Part shown: one piece after another, positions 63,339 through 64,000 of the stretch
How the letters are laid out: the number at the start of each line of letters is the position of its first letter
How positions within the stretch are numbered: position 1 is the first letter of the stretch
Assembly (NCBI GenBank): GCA_019187225.1
Contig: JABAQQ010000020.1
Span: forward strand, 1-64,000
Length of the DNA: 64,000 bases
Reading direction: 5' to 3'
Source of the DNA: Saprospiraceae bacterium
Lineage (GTDB): Bacteria; Bacteroidota; Bacteroidia; Chitinophagales; Saprospiraceae
Program-made: the position numbers and the translations under genes
Notes under the pieces: generated by a model
Database searches by the model: none
What the model saw: only the letters and a program-made list of their open reading frames with translations
Told to the model about the DNA's origin: nothing

Positions 63339-64000
63339 ATGGAAACCCTCCAACTCGTCATTCAAATCCTTGCCATTGTCTCAGGCTGTTTGGCTGCGGT
63401 CATAAGCATTCTGTTGTTCGTGCGGCTGCGTTGGCCTTCACCCGTTTTGTGGTTTATTAAGTTATATGCCTCCGCATTATCGCCCTTGCTTGCCCTTATC
63501 GGTGTGTTCAGCACTATTGTGGGAACGGCAACCTACTCTTCTTTTATCAGTTTGGTTGGCAGTTATGTCGTGTTGGTTTATTTTATACACATCGTCAGGG
63601 TTACCCGTCCACCCGATGTTTCAGGCGATTTTGAACAGGCTTTCGGACCGGATTGGGAAAACCGTATAAAACCCGGACAGAAAAACTACTTTCTTCCCGG
63701 ACGTACCGTATTAAGATTGCCTGTCGTCCCAAAACCACGCTGCGAACAAAATATCCCGTTTTCAACCATTCCCGGCACCAACAGGCAACTTTTATGTGAT
63801 GTTTGGCAACCACCCGAAAATGTGAGTCCGTCAGGCATCGCTTTTATTTATCTGCATGGCAGCGCATGGTATTTCCTCGACAAGGATTTAGGTACCCGCC
63901 CGCTTTTTGGTCATTTAGCTGCACAGGGACATGTGATTATGGACGTGGCTTACCGGCTGGCACCCGAAACGGATATGATGGGAATGATCAACGATGTCAA
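63339..64000 (+). CDS. Alpha/beta hydrolase with membrane segments (cut by window end)
   Basis: The reading frame from ATG 63339 stays open to the end of the window (220 codons visible). Residues 1-30, 36-65 and 70-90 are hydrophobic, so the N terminus is membrane-embedded. Then an alpha/beta-hydrolase begins: IAFIYLHGSAWYFLDKDLG has the HGG-type oxyanion loop (HGSAW), and VIMDVAYRLAPETDM matches the family DYRLAPE segment. The nucleophile elbow and the rest lie beyond the window. Probable esterase or lipase; substrate unknown. Confidence 0.8.
   Translation, partial: METLQLVIQILAIVSGCLAAVISILLFVRLRWPSPVLWFIKLYASALSPLLALIGVFSTIVGTATYSSFISLVGSYVVLVYFIHIVRVTRPPDVSGDFEQAFGPDWENRIKPGQKNYFLPGRTVLRLPVVPKPRCEQNIPFSTIPGTNRQLLCDVWQPPENVSPSGIAFIYLHGSAWYFLDKDLGTRPLFGHLAAQGHVIMDVAYRLAPETDMMGMINDV

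Overview
The window looks like a chromosomal segment of a Bacteroidota bacterium, most likely of the Saprospiria/Lewinella type (inference; no rRNA, tRNA or other taxonomic marker was seen). The evidence is five secreted proteins with C-terminal type IX secretion (Por) sorting domains, a good Bacteroidetes-type promoter (TTTG, 20 bp, TAnnTTTG) at 24289-24320, RIC/ScdA, UMF1-type MFS, PpsA and AcsA genes, and mid-to-high GC coding DNA. AT-rich islands (6.0-7.7 kb, 34.6-35.0 kb, 43.5-44.4 kb) stand out as likely transferred DNA.

Layout. 0.2-1.8 kb: MlaE/MlaF lipid-transport pair. 1.9-12.1 kb, all on the minus strand: SDR, formate-tetrahydrofolate ligase, a NuoE/NuoF-type diaphorase subunit, a two-gene restriction-modification module, a molybdenum formate dehydrogenase catalytic subunit, and an NRAMP-related transporter overlapping it. 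The R-M module sits between the two halves of the formate dehydrogenase operon. 12.2-21.6 kb: secreted T9SS cargo (one unclassified, two kelch, one delta-60), a small membrane protein and an IS630-family element with a textbook -1 frameshift site. 21.6-24.1 kb: PEP synthase. 24.3-25.9 kb: XRE-ImmA protease plus PIN protein, a toxin-antitoxin-like pair with its own promoter and palindromic operator. 26-29.6 kb: a stress cluster of heme-binding protein, di-iron RIC protein, CBS protein and a receiver-Crp/Fnr fusion regulator, with three FNR-like palindromes in front of the genes. 30-36 kb: outer-membrane barrel, then a LolA-like protein, two FtsX-type permeases and an ABC ATPase, split by an antisense four-helix-bundle gene. 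36-42.5 kb: DUF2267 protein, a PolX-like HhH protein, a frameshifted PolX-PHP polymerase, GyrI-like protein, ZIP transporter, glucokinase. 42.5-46 kb: gene remnants and a probable type IV (SRA-HNH) restriction nuclease. 46-53 kb: acyltransferase, CHAD protein, carotenoid-desaturase-like oxidoreductase, FtsH and a LonB-like protease. 53-64 kb: two T9SS proteins, a BamA-like barrel, UMF1 MFS transporter, acetyl-CoA synthetase, DUF998 protein and the start of an alpha/beta hydrolase cut by the window end.

The most unusual property is intergenic. Many gaps hold palindromic DNA of two architectural kinds: (i) hairpins whose arms are arrays of 7-, 8- or 10-bp units, including a GGACRTT heptamer family with a conserved ~21-nt loop seen in five places; and (ii) concentric sets of nested inverted repeats (15069-15249, 36054-36226, 42948-43147, 53127-53236). 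One heptamer hairpin carries both a concentric palindrome and the IS630 element inside its loop, suggesting that these loops are insertion targets. Several tandem arrays run right up to start codons (35268, 41508), where copy-number change could alter expression.
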